From CAZIKB01 sp964539665 (GTDB lineage: Bacteria > Zhuqueibacterota > Zhuqueibacteria > Oceanimicrobiales > Oceanimicrobiaceae), in contig CAZIKB010000056.1 of NCBI GenBank assembly GCA_964539665.1, forward strand, positions 1 to 41,571: a DNA stretch of 41,571 bases, read 5' to 3'. A program made the translations under genes and the position numbers. Each line of letters opens with the position of its first letter. Within the stretch, counting starts at the first letter, position 1. Under the pieces are notes generated by a model, which was given only the letters and a program-made list of their open reading frames with translations, was not told the origin of the DNA and searched no databases. This document shows, one piece after another, positions 16,389 to 24,367 of this stretch.

Positions 16389-17615
16389 ATGTATCGTTTA
16401 AATCTCATTATTTATGCGCTTTTCATTTTTAGCAATTGTGCTGATCCATCCACCGTTCCTTCGGGCTACGATCCTGAGCTTTATGGAAAAGCGCTTCAAA
16501 TTGCGCAATCCACGATAATTTTGGATGGTCATCTCGATTTGCCCTATCGATTGCTTGCTGGTACAGAGGATATCTCGCAATCTACTGAAAAAGGTGATTT
16601 TGATTATCCACGAGCTAAATCGGGTGGTTTGGATGTTCCTTTCATGTCCGTATATATCCCCGCCGGCTATCAAAATTCACCTGGCGTATCTAAAAAACAC
16701 GCTGTGAAGATAATTGCCATGATGGACAGCATCATTGCAAAGAATCCAGATCAATTTGCCGCAGCGTTAACTCCTGAAGATGTGAAAAACAATTTTGCCA
16801 GGGGACTGATTTCATTTCCCTATGGTATGGAAAACGGCGCGGCCATTGAAGATAACATTGCAAACGTAGAATATTTTTACGATAAATGCATTCGCTATAT
16901 CACACTCACCCATTCCAGCAAAAATCAAATTTGCGATTCATCTTTTGATCCGAATAAGGATTGGAATGGGTTAAGTCCGTTTGGCAGGAAAGTGATTATT
17001 GAAATGAATCGGTTAGGAATGCTGGTTGATTTATCGCATGTTTCCGATTCTACGTTTTACCAGGTATTACGCATAACAAAGGTACCCCCTATTTGTACGC
17101 ACTCAAGCTGCCGCAAGTTCACCCCGGGTTTCGAACGAAACGTCGATGATGATATGCTTAAAGCCCTGGCCAAAAAAGGCGGCGTGATTCAAATTAATTT
17201 CGGCTCGTCCTTTTTAACAGAACAGGCAAACATTTATGACATGGAAAAATATGCTTATATTGGCCAGATTATGGCAGAAAAAGGCATTGCCAATTTCAAT
17301 GACCCATTAATCGAGGCTGAAATGGAAAAGTACCACAAAGAAAAACCATATCCGTACGCCTCGGTTGAAGATGTGGTTGACCATATAGACCATGTAGTTA
17401 AAGTAGCAGGAATCGACCATGTCGGCCTAGGCTCAGACTTTGACGGATTAGGCGATACTCTTCCCACCGACCTGAAATCCGTGGCTGATTATCCTAATAT
17501 AGTTTATCATCTGCTCAAACGCGGGTATTCTGTGGAAAATATTGAGAAAGTGTTGAGTGGGAATGTGCTGAGGGTTTGGGAGGAAGTTGCGGAGTATGCT
17601 AAGTCGCAACACTAA
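16389..17615 (+). CDS. membrane dipeptidase (peptidase family M19), lipoprotein
   Basis: AAGGAGGG precedes the ATG. The 408-residue product has a lipobox ending at Cys17 (FSNC) and a full M19 amidohydrolase-type barrel. Zinc-site residues are visible: DGHLD with His48 and Asp50, GMENG with Glu148, LSHVSD with His217, THSSCRK with His238, and the final GLGSDFDG aspartate. M19 enzymes hydrolyse dipeptides, including those with D-residues. The lipid anchor places it in the periplasm or on the cell surface. It is a single gene behind the sigma-operon divergence and fits the protein-degrading profile of the window. Confidence 0.93.
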   Translation: MYRLNLIIYALFIFSNCADPSTVPSGYDPELYGKALQIAQSTIILDGHLDLPYRLLAGTEDISQSTEKGDFDYPRAKSGGLDVPFMSVYIPAGYQNSPGVSKKHAVKIIAMMDSIIAKNPDQFAAALTPEDVKNNFARGLISFPYGMENGAAIEDNIANVEYFYDKCIRYITLTHSSKNQICDSSFDPNKDWNGLSPFGRKVIIEMNRLGMLVDLSHVSDSTFYQVLRITKVPPICTHSSCRKFTPGFERNVDDDMLKALAKKGGVIQINFGSSFLTEQANIYDMEKYAYIGQIMAEKGIANFNDPLIEAEMEKYHKEKPYPYASVEDVVDHIDHVVKVAGIDHVGLGSDFDGLGDTLPTDLKSVADYPNIVYHLLKRGYSVENIEKVLSGNVLRVWEEVAEYAKSQH

Positions 17616-17740
17616 CCGATTCCAAAATTAATTTTACAATTCACAATGAAGACTCTTTTGTAAATTATCAGATTATGTGATGAATTGGTTGATAAATGGA
17701 TTGTTTGATATAAATCATCAACTTTTTACTCCTACTTTGT

Positions 17741-17866
17741 GATTGACCGAAAACATCTCATTTTATCATTCCCCCTGAAAGTAAAAATCAGTATCTATAA
17801 TATTTTCAACGATACAAGATTTCTCTCTTCGATCGAATTAATGACATTATTAGTAGTACTCTGTCA
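17741..17866. repeat. dispersed repeat copy A (GTCATT...GAAATCT type)
   Basis: Read by eye, this stretch aligns over roughly 125 bases with 31894-32020, sharing TGA-CGAAAACA, CATTTT, CTGAAAG and the palindromic end. On the minus strand the end reads AATTCGATCGAAGAGAGAAA, a form seen in extragenic repeats of many FCB-group genomes. It lies downstream of the dipeptidase gene and is not coding. Confidence 0.55.
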
Positions 17867-18012
17867 ATCCCCAAATTATTTGTATTTAACCTATTATATT
17901 AATTTCCATCTTACAAAACATATTTTGATATCAAATTTGAACATTCGTTTTTTCAGGTAGTTAATCCAGTTTTGCAACAATAGCTATGTGATGTGTGGTT
18001 AGATGTGGAGAA

Positions 18013-18050
18013 GCCGTCTAGTGCAAAGTAGATCAACTGAAAGGGTTTTT
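18013..18050 (+). repeat. degenerate copy of the GGGAGAC hairpin repeat
   Basis: GCCGTCTAGTGCAAAGTAGA matches the 5' arm and loop of the three copies to the right, and the GTTTTTATC tail matches copy 2. The 3' arm no longer pairs. It also shares the following TTCAAGAAATTATT-like tail with copy 1 (GATTAAGAAATAAT). It is best seen as a decayed first member of the array. Confidence 0.4.
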
Positions 18051-18240
18051 ATCGTTCAAGAAATTATTGGCATTGTAATTTTCTTGAACAGGTTTGATGA
18101 ATTTTCTATTCCAAAAATAATAATTTTTAGTGGGAGGATTTGACCATTTTTGTTGTCTATAAAAGTAAATAGCTTTTTTGTGCGGTTGTGTGAATTCCAG
18201 TATATCCTTTCGTAGTCAGAGGTTCGCTGGACGGTGGGTT

Positions 18241-18273
18241 GCTGCTCAGTGTGTGGGAGACGCGCTGAGCAGC
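18241..18273 (+). repeat. GGGAGAC hairpin repeat, copy 1
   Basis: GCTGCTCAGTGTG pairs with CGCGCTGAGCAGC: nine perfect pairs, then four more using G-T wobbles, around a TGGGAGA loop. A TTTATTGATT tail follows. Relative to copies 2 and 3, the third stem pair is T-A instead of C-G, so both sides changed together. Confidence 0.7.
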
Positions 18274-18450
18274 ATGTTTATTGATTAAGAAATAATAGAA
18301 AACCACTTAATAAAATTCAAATTGATAACTATTTATTTCGGGAAAATAAACCATTTTTGTTGTTAATAGATTTTACTGAAATTTGTGTGTGGGAATGGGA
18401 ATTCCAATAATTCCTCTTTTGGTTTGAGGTCTGGCAAGATGAAGGGCTGT

Positions 18451-18479
18451 CGCTCAGTGCAGGGGAGACGCACTGAGCG
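18451..18479 (+). repeat. GGGAGAC hairpin repeat, copy 2
   Basis: This is the best-preserved copy: a perfect 10-bp stem CGCTCAGTGC / GCACTGAGCG with a 9-base loop AGGGGAGAC, followed by GGTGTTTTTATC. Alone it could be taken for an intrinsic terminator, but no gene precedes it and it has siblings on both sides. The upstream flank shares CCATTTTTGTTGT and a GAATTCCA stretch with the flank of copy 1. Confidence 0.7.
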
Positions 18480-18561
18480 GTGTTTTTATCAAGTTGTTGC
18501 AGGTGTAGCTATTTCGGTTATTCCTCTCTTTGTTTTGTAAATAGTTGTTGTTAGCAGGTAG

Positions 18562-18592
18562 CCGCTCAGTGCAAGGGAGACACATTGGGCGG
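18562..18592 (+). repeat. GGGAGAC hairpin repeat, copy 3
   Basis: CCGCTCAGTG pairs with CATTGGGCGG over 10 pairs, two of them G-T wobbles, around CAAGGGAGACA. A TTTATTTATTT tail follows. The wobble changes keep the plus-strand stem, and on the minus strand they would be A-C mismatches, which hints that the plus strand is the functional RNA. Confidence 0.65.
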
Positions 18593-18627
18593 TTTATTTA
18601 TTTCTCAACAATCTCCCGTTCTCGTAA

Positions 18628-18866
18628 CTATCCCATCGGCAATCGTTTAACATTTTCATTTATGGTTAACGTGAGTATGATAATTCCCGGATCAATGCTT
18701 ATATCAATAGTTTGAGATATAGGCATCTCCAAATGGCCTCCAGAATAATGCATTTCGTTTATTTCCATATCAATGACTCTGTTGATAAAGTAACCTTCCG
18801 AAGGATTTCCTCCACATAATCAACTAAGTCCTCAATTTAGCTTTCCTTCAACTTCTGATGAAATTT
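18628..18866 (-). pseudogene. decayed protein-coding remnant
   Basis: On the minus strand, an open frame from 18768 to the TAG at 18628-18630 gives a 46-residue protein-like sequence with MEINEMHYSGG, ISQTIDISIDPGIIILTLTI and a KRLPMG end. The protein-like reading continues upstream in frame as GYFINRVID. Further upstream, another phase gives EDLVDYVEEILRK and KFHQKLKES separated by TAA. This looks like one gene broken by at least one frameshift and one stop. I do not recognise the family. There is no ribosome binding site for the short frame, so expression is unlikely. Confidence 0.35.
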
Positions 18867-19011
18867 AATATTTAGAACCAGTTATTTTCAAATCTTTCTA
18901 TAAAAGCTGGAACAAACTTTTAAACCTTTTTGTTGGTGGTTTTTAATGAATTAAGCAGTTATATGCAACACGCTGCAAATTGAAATTAATTTTAAAAACT
19001 ATGGAGGTATC

Positions 19012-19614
19012 ATGCGTTATAAATATATTTTACTTGTAGTATTATTTAGTTTAAGTATTACCAGTTTTACTCTGGGGGCAGACAAATATCAGATCGACAT
19101 TTCACATTCATCTGCCAATTTTACCGCTACGCATTTTCTGATCAGTAAAACAAAAGGACATTTTAAGGACGTATCTGGCACAATCATTTTTGATGAAAAG
19201 GATATCACCAAATCAAAAGTTGATATTCTGATAAAAACCGCCAGTATAGACACGGATAATGAAAAACGTGATAACCATTTAAGGAACTCCGATTTCTTCA
19301 ATGTTGGAAAATATCCTGAAATCCGATTTACCAGCACACGAATCAAGAACACTAAAGATGGATATGTGTTAGTTGGCAACTTAACCATTAAGGACGTGAC
19401 GAAGGAAGTCTCATTCCCATTTGAACTAAATGGTCCAATGACAGATCCCTGGGGCAACAAACGCTTCGGTGCGGAAGCGAACCTGACCGTAAACCGCTTT
19501 GATTACAATGTTTCCTGGAACAAAGTCATTGAAGGCCGTGGTCTCGTCGTGGGAAATGAAATTAAAATTGAACTCCACATTGAGGGAATATCAGCCAAAC
19601 AAGCAACGAATTAG
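19012..19614 (+). CDS. YceI-family periplasmic lipid-binding protein
   Basis: GGAGG lies 5 bases before the ATG. The 200-residue product has a signal peptide (1-23, ending LGADK) and a complete YceI lipocalin-like barrel: YQIDISHSSANFTATHFLIS, KGHFKDVSGTI, DNHLRNSDFFNVGKYPEI, GNLTIKDVTKEVSFPFEL and GAEANLTVNRFDYNVSWN. YceI proteins bind polyisoprenoid or other long lipids in the periplasm. The length is normal for the family. It is a single gene that ends at a strong hairpin shared with the convergent peptidase gene. What lipid it binds here cannot be said. Confidence 0.92.
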   Translation: MRYKYILLVVLFSLSITSFTLGADKYQIDISHSSANFTATHFLISKTKGHFKDVSGTIIFDEKDITKSKVDILIKTASIDTDNEKRDNHLRNSDFFNVGKYPEIRFTSTRIKNTKDGYVLVGNLTIKDVTKEVSFPFELNGPMTDPWGNKRFGAEANLTVNRFDYNVSWNKVIEGRGLVVGNEIKIELHIEGISAKQATN

Positions 19615-19660
19615 TGGCTTAAGGACAAATAGAGATTCCCTCCACTGTCATTGTTAGTGT

Positions 19661-19701
19661 AATCGAAGCAATCTCAATATTAACAGGAGATTGCTTCGAT
19701 T
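19661..19701. terminator. bidirectional hairpin between convergent genes
   Basis: A perfect 15-bp inverted repeat (AATCGAAGCAATCTC / GAGATTGCTTCGATT) with an 11-base loop lies between the YceI gene and the convergent M24 peptidase gene. No long T tract follows on either strand, so termination may be inefficient or factor-assisted. The position between two 3' ends still favours a terminator role. Confidence 0.6.
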
Positions 19702-19789
19702 GCTCATCCCTCTTAGGAAACGCTCGCTGGTTGATCTGATTTAACACGGTCTGAAACTGGGATTAATCTATATGCGCTCTACCTTAATA

Positions 19790-21121
19790 TTAAGGTATTA
19801 AAATCAATTCCCTTTGCCTGCCATCGATAAAGCGCACACCTGTTTTAGAAAAATAGACGTCTTCTTCCAACATAATACGGATTTCTTTGTTTTGCCATTC
19901 TGGTATTGCAACCGTGACATTCAATTCGATAGAATGCGCTGTGTTTAAAAACAGCTTATAGTCCCCTTTACCAGGTACTCCACCCTGCTGGTCCCATAGG
20001 CCGATAGTCGGGCCTGCGGCGTGACCATGGAAACCGAGCGGATGGGTATAAATACTCGGGACAATATTCTCAGCTTTTGCTTCAGTAAGCGATTTTGCTA
20101 ATATTTCATTACCCGTACGACCGGCCTTGAAGTTTGAAATGAAGATATCTTGCAGTCGATTCCCAGTTGCCAAGGCATGTTTCAGATCAGGCGGGGCGTC
20201 CATTTCTCCGCTCTTGAGGACATAAGCATGTTGTTGCGTATCTGTATTTAGCCCAAGATAGGTAATTCCAAAATCGATATGAATCAAATCACCTGGCATA
20301 ATGACTTTTGATTCAGGTCGGGAGGCAAATGTTTCTGCCCCATTGGTTACTTCTGCCCTCTGTACATTCACACTTGGGTGAAACCAGGTGAGCAATTTTA
20401 ATTCCCGAATCCGCTCACGGTACCACCATTCCACATCTTCAGTGGTAGTAAATCCAGGTTGAATCACTTTGTTCGAAAGTCCTTCGGCAATGATGTAATG
20501 TGCGATATTGCATATTGCTGGATAGACCACCATTTCTTCCGGTATGCGGGTCTCCAGCCAGCCGATAGCCAAATTTTCGCCACTGACAATACGCTTAATA
20601 TATTTTTGGGAAAAGGCAGCTTTCAACGCTTCGAATTCACTATGCGTCAATCCATCAGCCAGGGCAAAAGTAGAAGAATAATTCACTGCAATTCGTTTTG
20701 GGTCTCGCTGTTGAATAATTTCAACCAGACACTGCCACTGGTCCGGTTGTTTGTCTTTATCCCAGGCTTTTTTGAAAAAATCATCGATATCATATCGCGC
20801 TACCGCCAATCTTTCTACGCCTTCCTCTACCCCTTTATCAAAGAACACTAAAATAGTCCGGCGTCGGGCCGCTAACCATTTAGCCGGCAGCATGGTTTTT
20901 ATCACAGGATCTTCGTTATATTCGCGGGCAATAATAATCCACATATCAATGTTTTCACGGCGCATTAACTCTGGCACCACGGTATCCAGACGGATACCTA
21001 ACCAGTTATCCCGAAGAGCAGCTCTATCCTTAATAGAAAGAATAACTGGCATATCAATTTGAGAACATAAATGAGAAGACAAAACAAACAGAACGATTAA
21101 AACAACTCCTTTGATTTTCAT
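19790..21121 (-). CDS. secreted Xaa-Pro aminopeptidase-like protein (peptidase family M24)
   Basis: The AAAGGA site lies between the ATGs at 21139 and 21121, so 21121 is the start. The 443-residue product has a signal peptide (1-20), an N-terminal creatinase/prolidase-like domain (about 30-190) and the M24 'pita-bread' catalytic domain (about 200-435). Likely metal ligands are Asp283 (HIDFGITYLG), Asp294 (LNTDTQQ), His365 (PLGFHGHAAG; His360 is the alternative), Glu399 (HSIEL) and Glu420 (MLEEDV). The GHAAGP stretch is close to the canonical GHxxG. It probably cleaves Xaa-Pro bonds in the periplasm, complementing the other peptidases here. Confidence 0.88.
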   Translation of the reverse strand: MKIKGVVLIVLFVLSSHLCSQIDMPVILSIKDRAALRDNWLGIRLDTVVPELMRRENIDMWIIIAREYNEDPVIKTMLPAKWLAARRRTILVFFDKGVEEGVERLAVARYDIDDFFKKAWDKDKQPDQWQCLVEIIQQRDPKRIAVNYSSTFALADGLTHSEFEALKAAFSQKYIKRIVSGENLAIGWLETRIPEEMVVYPAICNIAHYIIAEGLSNKVIQPGFTTTEDVEWWYRERIRELKLLTWFHPSVNVQRAEVTNGAETFASRPESKVIMPGDLIHIDFGITYLGLNTDTQQHAYVLKSGEMDAPPDLKHALATGNRLQDIFISNFKAGRTGNEILAKSLTEAKAENIVPSIYTHPLGFHGHAAGPTIGLWDQQGGVPGKGDYKLFLNTAHSIELNVTVAIPEWQNKEIRIMLEEDVYFSKTGVRFIDGRQRELILIP

Positions 21122-21477
21122 AAGCTCAATTCCTTTCATGTTTTAAATATTGATTAATATAACAAGCACCAGAGTTTCGAAGCGCGTTAGTCTATTCGTA
21201 TTATAACAACAATTGTTTATAATTTCAATGATAAAATTAATTGCTTTTTTACCCAAATAATATATATTGTTTGTTGTTAATAAAAAAACGAACCGTATTA
21301 CTCTTAACGCAGGCAGTCATGCTATGGTGAATGTCCGTTCAATTTTATTATTCTGATTTCATAGCCTGTTCACCGACTCATTTCTCCCATTCACCGATTT
21401 CTTATGCCATTTTTAAAAGCAATTGCGTAAGTTTGCATAACAGAAATATTGTTTAACACTTTTAAAAATGGATTAAA
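21122..21477. other. divergent intergenic region upstream of the LytTR operon
   Basis: No gene is present. It holds the direct repeat at 21369-21397 and an inverted repeat (CCATTTTTAAAAG, 21407-21419, with its complement at 21459-21471) directly before the first gene of the LytS/LytTR operon. Both are candidates for regulation of that operon. Confidence 0.45.
21369..21397 (+). promoter_or_regulatory. candidate LytTR-type direct-repeat operator
   Basis: TTCACCGA occurs twice (21369-21376 and 21390-21397), 21 bases apart, which places both on the same face of the helix. LytTR DNA-binding domains typically bind two short direct repeats spaced about two turns apart, and the operon 80 bases downstream encodes a LytTR regulator. 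The repeat does not closely match published LytTR consensus sites, so this is inference from geometry and position. A third, inverted TTCACC is at 21326-21331. Confidence 0.35.
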
Positions 21478-21693
21478 ATGGGAAAGAAGAAAATGATAAC
21501 GCAGCCAGCTGCTTTCAAAAACAAAGATATTATTTTTGCCACCGTTTTCATTCTCTTTGGAATCATCGTCCAATTAAATGAATATGAGCTTTTTTCATCT
21601 CAAAATCTACAAATTTTGGGGTCCCTGTTAAATTACAGCATTCATAAATTATTAGAATTATTTGGATTTTTATTTACATCTGTTGCGGATTAA
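21478..21693 (+). CDS. small membrane protein at the head of the LytS/LytTR operon
   Basis: The 71-residue product has one clear membrane helix (about 18-33, DIIFATVFILFGIIV) and a second, amphipathic or membrane segment near the C-terminus (LLELFGFLFTSV). The start could also be the ATG at 21493 (MITQPAAF). No family is recognised. It lies 24 bases before the LiaF-like gene, so it is probably part of the same transcript and may act with that membrane protein or be a small input subunit of the two-component system. Confidence 0.5.
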   Translation: MGKKKMITQPAAFKNKDIIFATVFILFGIIVQLNEYELFSSQNLQILGSLLNYSIHKLLELFGFLFTSVAD

Positions 21694-21717
21694 AATATAA
21701 TTGTGAAGGAGATATAT

Positions 21718-22428
21718 ATGGAAGACAAGAAATTTATAAAAGGTCCTAATTTTTGGTTTGCATTAAGCTTGATACTGCTTGGATTTCTTTTTCTTTTAGA
21801 CAATTTTTATCTAATTGATATAGGCGACATCTGGCATTTGTGGCCACTTATCCTGATTGGTATTGGAATTCTAAAACTCAAAAGTACATCCTACCAGAAA
21901 AGATCTTCAGCTTTAACCTTAATAATTCTGGGTGGATTTTTTTTGCTTATCAATTTTGATTTGTTGGACTGGGATGACATTTGGCAATTTTGGCCAGTTA
22001 TTCTAATCTTAATTGGACTCTCAATACTTTTCAGAAGATATAAAACCAAACCTGATTCAGAGTACCCTATTGATTCTAATGCAGATGATCATGTGGACGT
22101 GGTAGCAATTTTTAGTGGAAATGATAAAATAATTACTTCAAACAATTTTGAAGGCGGCAATGTTACAGCGGTTTTTGGCGGCACAAAACTTAACTTTGGT
22201 AAAGCTGAGATGGCAAAAGGCGAAAACATCATTGATATTTTCACCATGTTTGGAGGTACAGAAATAATTGTTCCTGATGACTGGAATGTCATTATTAAAG
22301 GTCTGCCACTATTTGGCGGGTTTGAAGATTCACGACATAAACTCCCGGTTGAACAGTTATCTACGGATAGATATTTACTGATAAAGGGTTTTGTTATGTT
22401 TGGTGGCATAGAAATTAAAAGCGCCTGA
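21718..22428 (+). CDS. LiaF-like membrane protein (DUF5668 plus adhesin-like C-terminal domain)
   Basis: The ATG at 21718 follows AAGGAG by 7 bases; the in-frame GTG at 21703 contains that site and is rejected. The 236-residue product has two copies of a membrane hairpin with the DUF5668 signature (IWHLWPLILIGIGILKL and IWQFWPVILILIGLSIL). A beta-helical soluble domain follows, with repeating VVAIFSGNDK, VTAVFGGTKLNF and IDIFTMFGGTEIIVP units, as in LiaF and cell-wall-active-antibiotic response proteins. Such proteins restrain LiaS-like or LytS-like kinases in envelope-stress signalling. The kinase and regulator follow directly, supporting that role here. Confidence 0.82.
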   Translation: MEDKKFIKGPNFWFALSLILLGFLFLLDNFYLIDIGDIWHLWPLILIGIGILKLKSTSYQKRSSALTLIILGGFFLLINFDLLDWDDIWQFWPVILILIGLSILFRRYKTKPDSEYPIDSNADDHVDVVAIFSGNDKIITSNNFEGGNVTAVFGGTKLNFGKAEMAKGENIIDIFTMFGGTEIIVPDDWNVIIKGLPLFGGFEDSRHKLPVEQLSTDRYLLIKGFVMFGGIEIKSA

Positions 22429-22463
22429 TTATTGAGGCAATAAAAACTTAAACAACAAGATCA

Positions 22464-23519
22464 ATGACAAATCCTTTACTAAGACATATAAAAAATCTGT
22501 ATTTTTATATTTCCATCTGGATTTTTATATCTTCTATTCACTCTTTACTATTAAATTACAATCAAAATATTATATGGCGCTGGTCTGTTCTTGACAGCGT
22601 TGTATTTAATTTTATCTATTCTGCGCTGGGACTTAGTTTTTGGTATACATGCAAATATATTCCCCTTGAAAAAAATAGTCTAATCAAGATAGTGGTAAGC
22701 CATGCCTTTGCCGCAGTTTTCTCGTCTGTAATTTGGGTAAGTTTATCTTATCATACCATAACTAAATTATTAACTACCGAAGAGAGTTACCAGGTTTTTT
22801 TACAAGGCTCACTTACATGGAGATCGCTTCTCGGTAGTTTATTCTATTTTATAATCATTTCCTTTTATTATATTTACATTTATTCCATGAATTTTAAAGA
22901 ACAACTCCTCAAACAAGCGGAACTACAAACGCTCATCAAAGAAGCTGAACTAAAATCACTTAAGTTTCAAATTAATCCTCACTTTCTATTCAACAGTTTA
23001 AATTCTATCAATTCATTGACTATTTCAAGCCCTCAAAAAGCAGGTGAAATGACCGTAAAACTCGGGGATTATTTGCGCTATACCTTATCCAAAAATGAAA
23101 AACAAGAAACCAGATTAAAAGAGGAATTGGACTCCGCAAAATTGTACCTTGAAATCGAAAAGATCCGATTTGCTGACAAATTCAAATATATTGAAGAAAT
23201 TCAAAACAATTGTAATGAGATTCCTGTGCCAAATATGATTTTGCAACCTTTATTTGAAAATGCAATCAAGCACGGTGTTTATGAAAGCGTTGAAAAAGTT
23301 ACTATCAAGTTTTTATGTCGGAAGCATGGCGACTATTTAAAGATAACCGTCGAAAATAATTTTGCTCCTGAAACCTTTTCAAAAAAAGGCGAGGGAATTG
23401 GCTTAGAAAACATTCAACGGCGACTTGAGATGATTTATAATCAGAGGAATCTGTTGAATGTTGAAAAAGAATCAAATATCTTCAGAGTAATTTTATACAT
23501 CCCCTTACCCGCGAGGTAA
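22464..23519 (+). CDS. LytS/YehU-type sensor histidine kinase
   Basis: The 351-residue protein has four membrane helices (about 12-30, 43-62, 75-95 and 122-140), a linker coil, and a His_kinase domain with KFQINPHFLFNSLNSINSL (phospho-acceptor His173). The ATPase domain follows, with LQPLFENAIKHGV and GIGLENIQRRL. The input is thus the membrane region itself, as in LytS-like kinases. No ribosome binding site is obvious before the ATG at 22464, so coupling to the LiaF-like gene 35 bases upstream is possible. The response-regulator gene begins 2 bases after its stop, so the two are certainly a pair. Confidence 0.92.
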   Translation: MTNPLLRHIKNLYFYISIWIFISSIHSLLLNYNQNIIWRWSVLDSVVFNFIYSALGLSFWYTCKYIPLEKNSLIKIVVSHAFAAVFSSVIWVSLSYHTITKLLTTEESYQVFLQGSLTWRSLLGSLFYFIIISFYYIYIYSMNFKEQLLKQAELQTLIKEAELKSLKFQINPHFLFNSLNSINSLTISSPQKAGEMTVKLGDYLRYTLSKNEKQETRLKEELDSAKLYLEIEKIRFADKFKYIEEIQNNCNEIPVPNMILQPLFENAIKHGVYESVEKVTIKFLCRKHGDYLKITVENNFAPETFSKKGEGIGLENIQRRLEMIYNQRNLLNVEKESNIFRVILYIPLPAR

Positions 23520-23521
23520 AT

Positions 23522-24274
23522 ATGGCTAACTATGTAAAAGTCTTAATCATAGATGATGAAGCGCCCGCCAGAGACATCATTAAAAGCTACCTGAAAGATT
23601 TTTCGAAAGTTGAAATAATGGCCGAATGCAGTAATGGATTCGAAGGCCTAAAAGCCATTCAGCAATTTAAACCCGATCTTATTTTTCTGGATATTCAGAT
23701 GCCGAAAATCTCAGGATTTGAAATGCTTGAGCTCATTGAAGAAATCCCGGTAATGATTTTTATCACGGCCTATGACCAATACGCACTCAAGGCTTTTGAA
23801 GTTAACGCGGCTGATTATCTGCTCAAACCATTTTCAAAAGAACGATTCCACGATGCGCTGAACAAAGCATTTGTACTGATTAATGACAAAGCAAAGTCAC
23901 ATGAAATCATAAAAGGAATCGTCAATCACATTGACGCTAATCAAGAATTTTTGGAAAGAATTGTTGTTAAATCGGGTACGAATATTTCTATCATCCCCGT
24001 TAAAAATTTGCACTGGCTTGAAGCACAGGATGATTACGTTATGCTGCATACAAAAGATGGTAAATTTTTAAAACAAAAAACCATGAAATTTTACGAGGAA
24101 CACTTAGACCCCATAGAATTTGTCAGAATCCATCGTTCTTGTATTGTTAAAATATCCATGATTAAACAGATTGAACTGTTCGCAAAAGAATCCTACAAAG
24201 TAGTACTTCCAAATGGGCAATCTCTTCCAGTCAGTAAAAGCGGACATGCCAGGTTAAAAGAAATTTTCAAGTAG
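23522..24274 (+). CDS. LytTR-family response regulator
   Basis: The 250-residue protein has a receiver domain (1-125; IIDDEAPARD acidic pocket, phospho-acceptor Asp57 in LIFLDIQMP, conserved Lys in LLKPF) and a LytTR DNA-binding domain (about 140-248; ILPVKNLHWLEA-like strand with HWLEAQDDYVMLHTKDGK, FVRIHRSCIVKISMI, and LPVSKSGHARLKEIF). It is the partner of the kinase encoded 2 bases upstream. LytTR regulators often control their own operon; a direct repeat with suitable spacing lies before the first gene. Likely targets are envelope-related genes. Confidence 0.93.
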   Translation: MANYVKVLIIDDEAPARDIIKSYLKDFSKVEIMAECSNGFEGLKAIQQFKPDLIFLDIQMPKISGFEMLELIEEIPVMIFITAYDQYALKAFEVNAADYLLKPFSKERFHDALNKAFVLINDKAKSHEIIKGIVNHIDANQEFLERIVVKSGTNISIIPVKNLHWLEAQDDYVMLHTKDGKFLKQKTMKFYEEHLDPIEFVRIHRSCIVKISMIKQIELFAKESYKVVLPNGQSLPVSKSGHARLKEIFK

Positions 24275-24367
24275 CAGATAATCATTTGTCCCTTTCACAG
24301 AAATCTTCTTGTGTGCAGAATGACTTTCGAAAAAATATTTTTGTTTGCCTTCTAATTCTGCAGATCT

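Noticed and set aside
18241..18592. CRISPR array or integron attC sites
   Set aside because: The repeats are imperfect, spaced irregularly by 100-210 bases, and there are no cas or integrase genes or attC core sites.
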